Assembly: GCF_963583255.1 (NCBI RefSeq)
Contig: NC_084811.1
Location: 12,976,088 to 13,040,087 of the forward strand
From: Pyrus communis
Taxonomy: Eukaryota > Streptophyta > Magnoliopsida > Rosales > Rosaceae
DNA length: 64,000 bases
Direction: 5' to 3'
The notes below the pieces were generated by a model. The model had not been told where the DNA came from and ran no database searches. It worked only from the letters and a program-made list of their open reading frames with translations. Positions 62,819 to 64,000 of this stretch are shown here, one piece after another. Made by a program: the position numbers and the translations under genes. Position 1 is the first letter of the stretch, and each line of letters begins with the position of its first letter.

Positions 62819-63098
62819 GTTGTAGTCGGTAGGTTAGGTCTTTTTAAAGGTTGAACTTCGCGTGGAGTAAATGTGGGGTCTTGCTAATTTAATAAGGAGA
62901 TTCTTGTCAATTACCAATGAAAGTTCACATGTCAACTTCATAATTTTTTGAATTATTTTTTGCTATCCATGAACTACAAGTTCAATTACATGATCTATTT
63001 GTTTAAGTGAACACCGATAACTAGTTTTGTGACCAAATATCGCTAACTAGTTAAAACTAGCTCTTTGATGCTAGTTCATGTGGTCGTCTTCCATGCAG
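62819..63098. other. Spacer, nothing recognised
   Basis: No coding or repeat signal is clear; a repeated GATAACTAGTT/GCTAACTAGTT motif lies at 63015-63055. Confidence 0.4.
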
Positions 63099-63206
63099 GT
63101 GAAAACTTATGAGAAATATTATGGAGCACTCTCAAATTATGGAATGAAATACAGTCGAACTATTGCCAACATGTGCAATGATGGGATTATACCATGGAGC
63201 AAATGA
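63099..63206 (+). other. Exon-like open frame, unidentified
   Basis: After TCTTCCATGCAG (a good 3' splice site), 35 codons read VKTYEKYYGALSNYGMKYSR, TIANMCNDGIIPWSK and stop at TGA 63204-63206. The composition is protein-like, unlike the AT-rich surroundings. It could be a last exon or a pseudogene piece. I do not recognise the family, and no upstream exon is visible in the 280 bp back to the LTR element. Confidence 0.35.
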
Positions 63207-63607
63207 CCGCAGCATCAGCTCAAACTTGTTCTTAGACTTGAAAAGAAAACAAAAAGATTGTTCTCATATGTCCTAATAGTTTAACTTTTTCCTAAATAAT
63301 TTAAAAGTATTTTGTTGTATTTCAGAAAAAGTTAGTGCACTGCCTTGTTTGCCAACTCCGATCTTAAGCTCAATATTGTTTCCTTTTTGATGAACACCTT
63401 CAAACCTTCCGTACGACTGTGTGTTTGAAAGTGTTTTTAAAATAAATAAAAACATTTTTTATGAAAGCATTTTTGAGATAATTTTTAGTAAAATTGCAAT
63501 TAATTAAATCCTAAAAAACACATATAACTGGTGTTTCTATTAAAAAACACTTCAAGTGTTCTTGGAATACAAAAACTCTTTCACCAAAAAAAAATTTCAA
63601 TCATTTT

Positions 63608-63901
63608 TGTCACATCCCGGCGCAGACCCCCACCACATCCTAGACTCAACTCCACTGTAGCACGATATTGTCTGCTTTGGGCCCCGACCACACCCTCACA
63701 GTTTTGTTTCTGGGAACTCACACGAAAACGTCCCAGTGGGTCACCCATCCTAGAATTCCTCTCGCGCGAACTCGCTTAACTTCGGAGTTCGAACGGAACT
63801 CGAAGCCAATGAGCTCCCAAAATGCCTTATACTAAGTAGAGATGAGAATATACATATAAGGCTTATAAGATCCACTCCTCTGGACAATGTGGGATGTTAC
63901 A
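63608..63901 (-). mobile_element. Cassandra-type solo LTR with 5S rRNA-like region
   Basis: Minus strand TGTAACATCCCACATTGTCC to GGGATGTGACA, 294 bp, flanked by identical ATTTT at 63603-63607 and 63902-63906. The middle (about 63725-63811) is 5S rRNA-like in antisense: CACCCATCCTAG and CGCTTAACTTCGGAGTTC are diagnostic of the 5S gene with its internal Pol III promoter. Cassandra is the known family of terminal-repeat retrotransposons in miniature that carry 5S sequence in their LTRs. Only one LTR is present, so it is a solo LTR. Confidence 0.93.
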
Positions 63902-64000
63902 ATTTTAAAAGCACTTTCAAGCATTTTGTATATTAGAACTTATTAAGAGTTCATGACATAAAAGTTGTATCTTAAGGCTTCAAGAGAGTAAGAAACAATA

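Noticed and set aside
63608..63901. Genuine 5S rRNA gene
   Set aside because: Only part matches 5S, it lies inside an LTR with TG..CA ends and target duplication, and there is no terminator or array.

Overview
This is plant nuclear DNA, almost certainly from a dicot. It has an intron-containing calmodulin gene with the usual plant split codon, and a dense nested set of plant transposons: Ty3/gypsy chromoviruses with an initiator-Met tRNA primer site, an Athila/TAT-like gag element, a Helitron, a MULE, MITEs, a tRNA-derived SINE, and a solo LTR of the 5S-carrying Cassandra type. A woody Rosaceae genome would fit the repeat style, but that is inference. The only ordinary host gene I can defend is calmodulin (32671-34397, +). 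Nearly everything else is mobile DNA or gene pieces carried by it.

Layout. 1-2916: AT-rich DNA with a SINE fragment and a solo LTR (781-1937) flanked by AATAT. 2917-12151: a full-length Ty3/gypsy chromovirus whose gag-pol is open except for two in-frame TGA codons. 12682-13308: another solo LTR (ATTGAT flanks). 14677-18684: a DNA-transposon-like unit with imperfect inverted ends, holding a ~345 bp tandem array and a nested solo LTR (17343-18416, AATAC flanks) of the same family as 781-1937 but inverted. 20347-20660: remnant of a transposon-associated SANT/Myb-like gene. 21098-28633: a decayed minus-strand chromovirus whose upstream LTR piece faces an inverted copy of itself, making a ~2 kb palindrome. 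28634-31730: short repeats, a poly(A)-ended retro-insert, two MITEs and a SINE. 32528-34640: calmodulin. 34895-37547: a 2.65 kb inverted repeat carrying SCAR/WAVE-like coding fragments in both arms. 38293-49243: a Helitron with a near-complete Rep/helicase gene plus captured exons, including part of an ATP-citrate lyase B-chain gene. 49560-56976: a MULE transposase gene split by a 6.5 kb gag-only LTR element (49815-56293, GATGA flanks). 56964-62818: a non-autonomous chromovirus-like LTR element without gag-pol. 63608-63901: a Cassandra-type solo LTR with 5S rRNA-like sequence (ATTTT flanks).

How parts relate. The three chromovirus-type elements share primer-site type, termini and an unusual hairpin-rich LTR module around GACCAC..GTGGTTCCGACTC, so the gene-less element at 56964-62818 could have been mobilised by proteins of relatives like the 2917-12151 copy. 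Solo LTRs with intact target duplications show LTR-LTR recombination. The Helitron and the SCAR-bearing inverted repeat are the two places where host gene fragments have been picked up.
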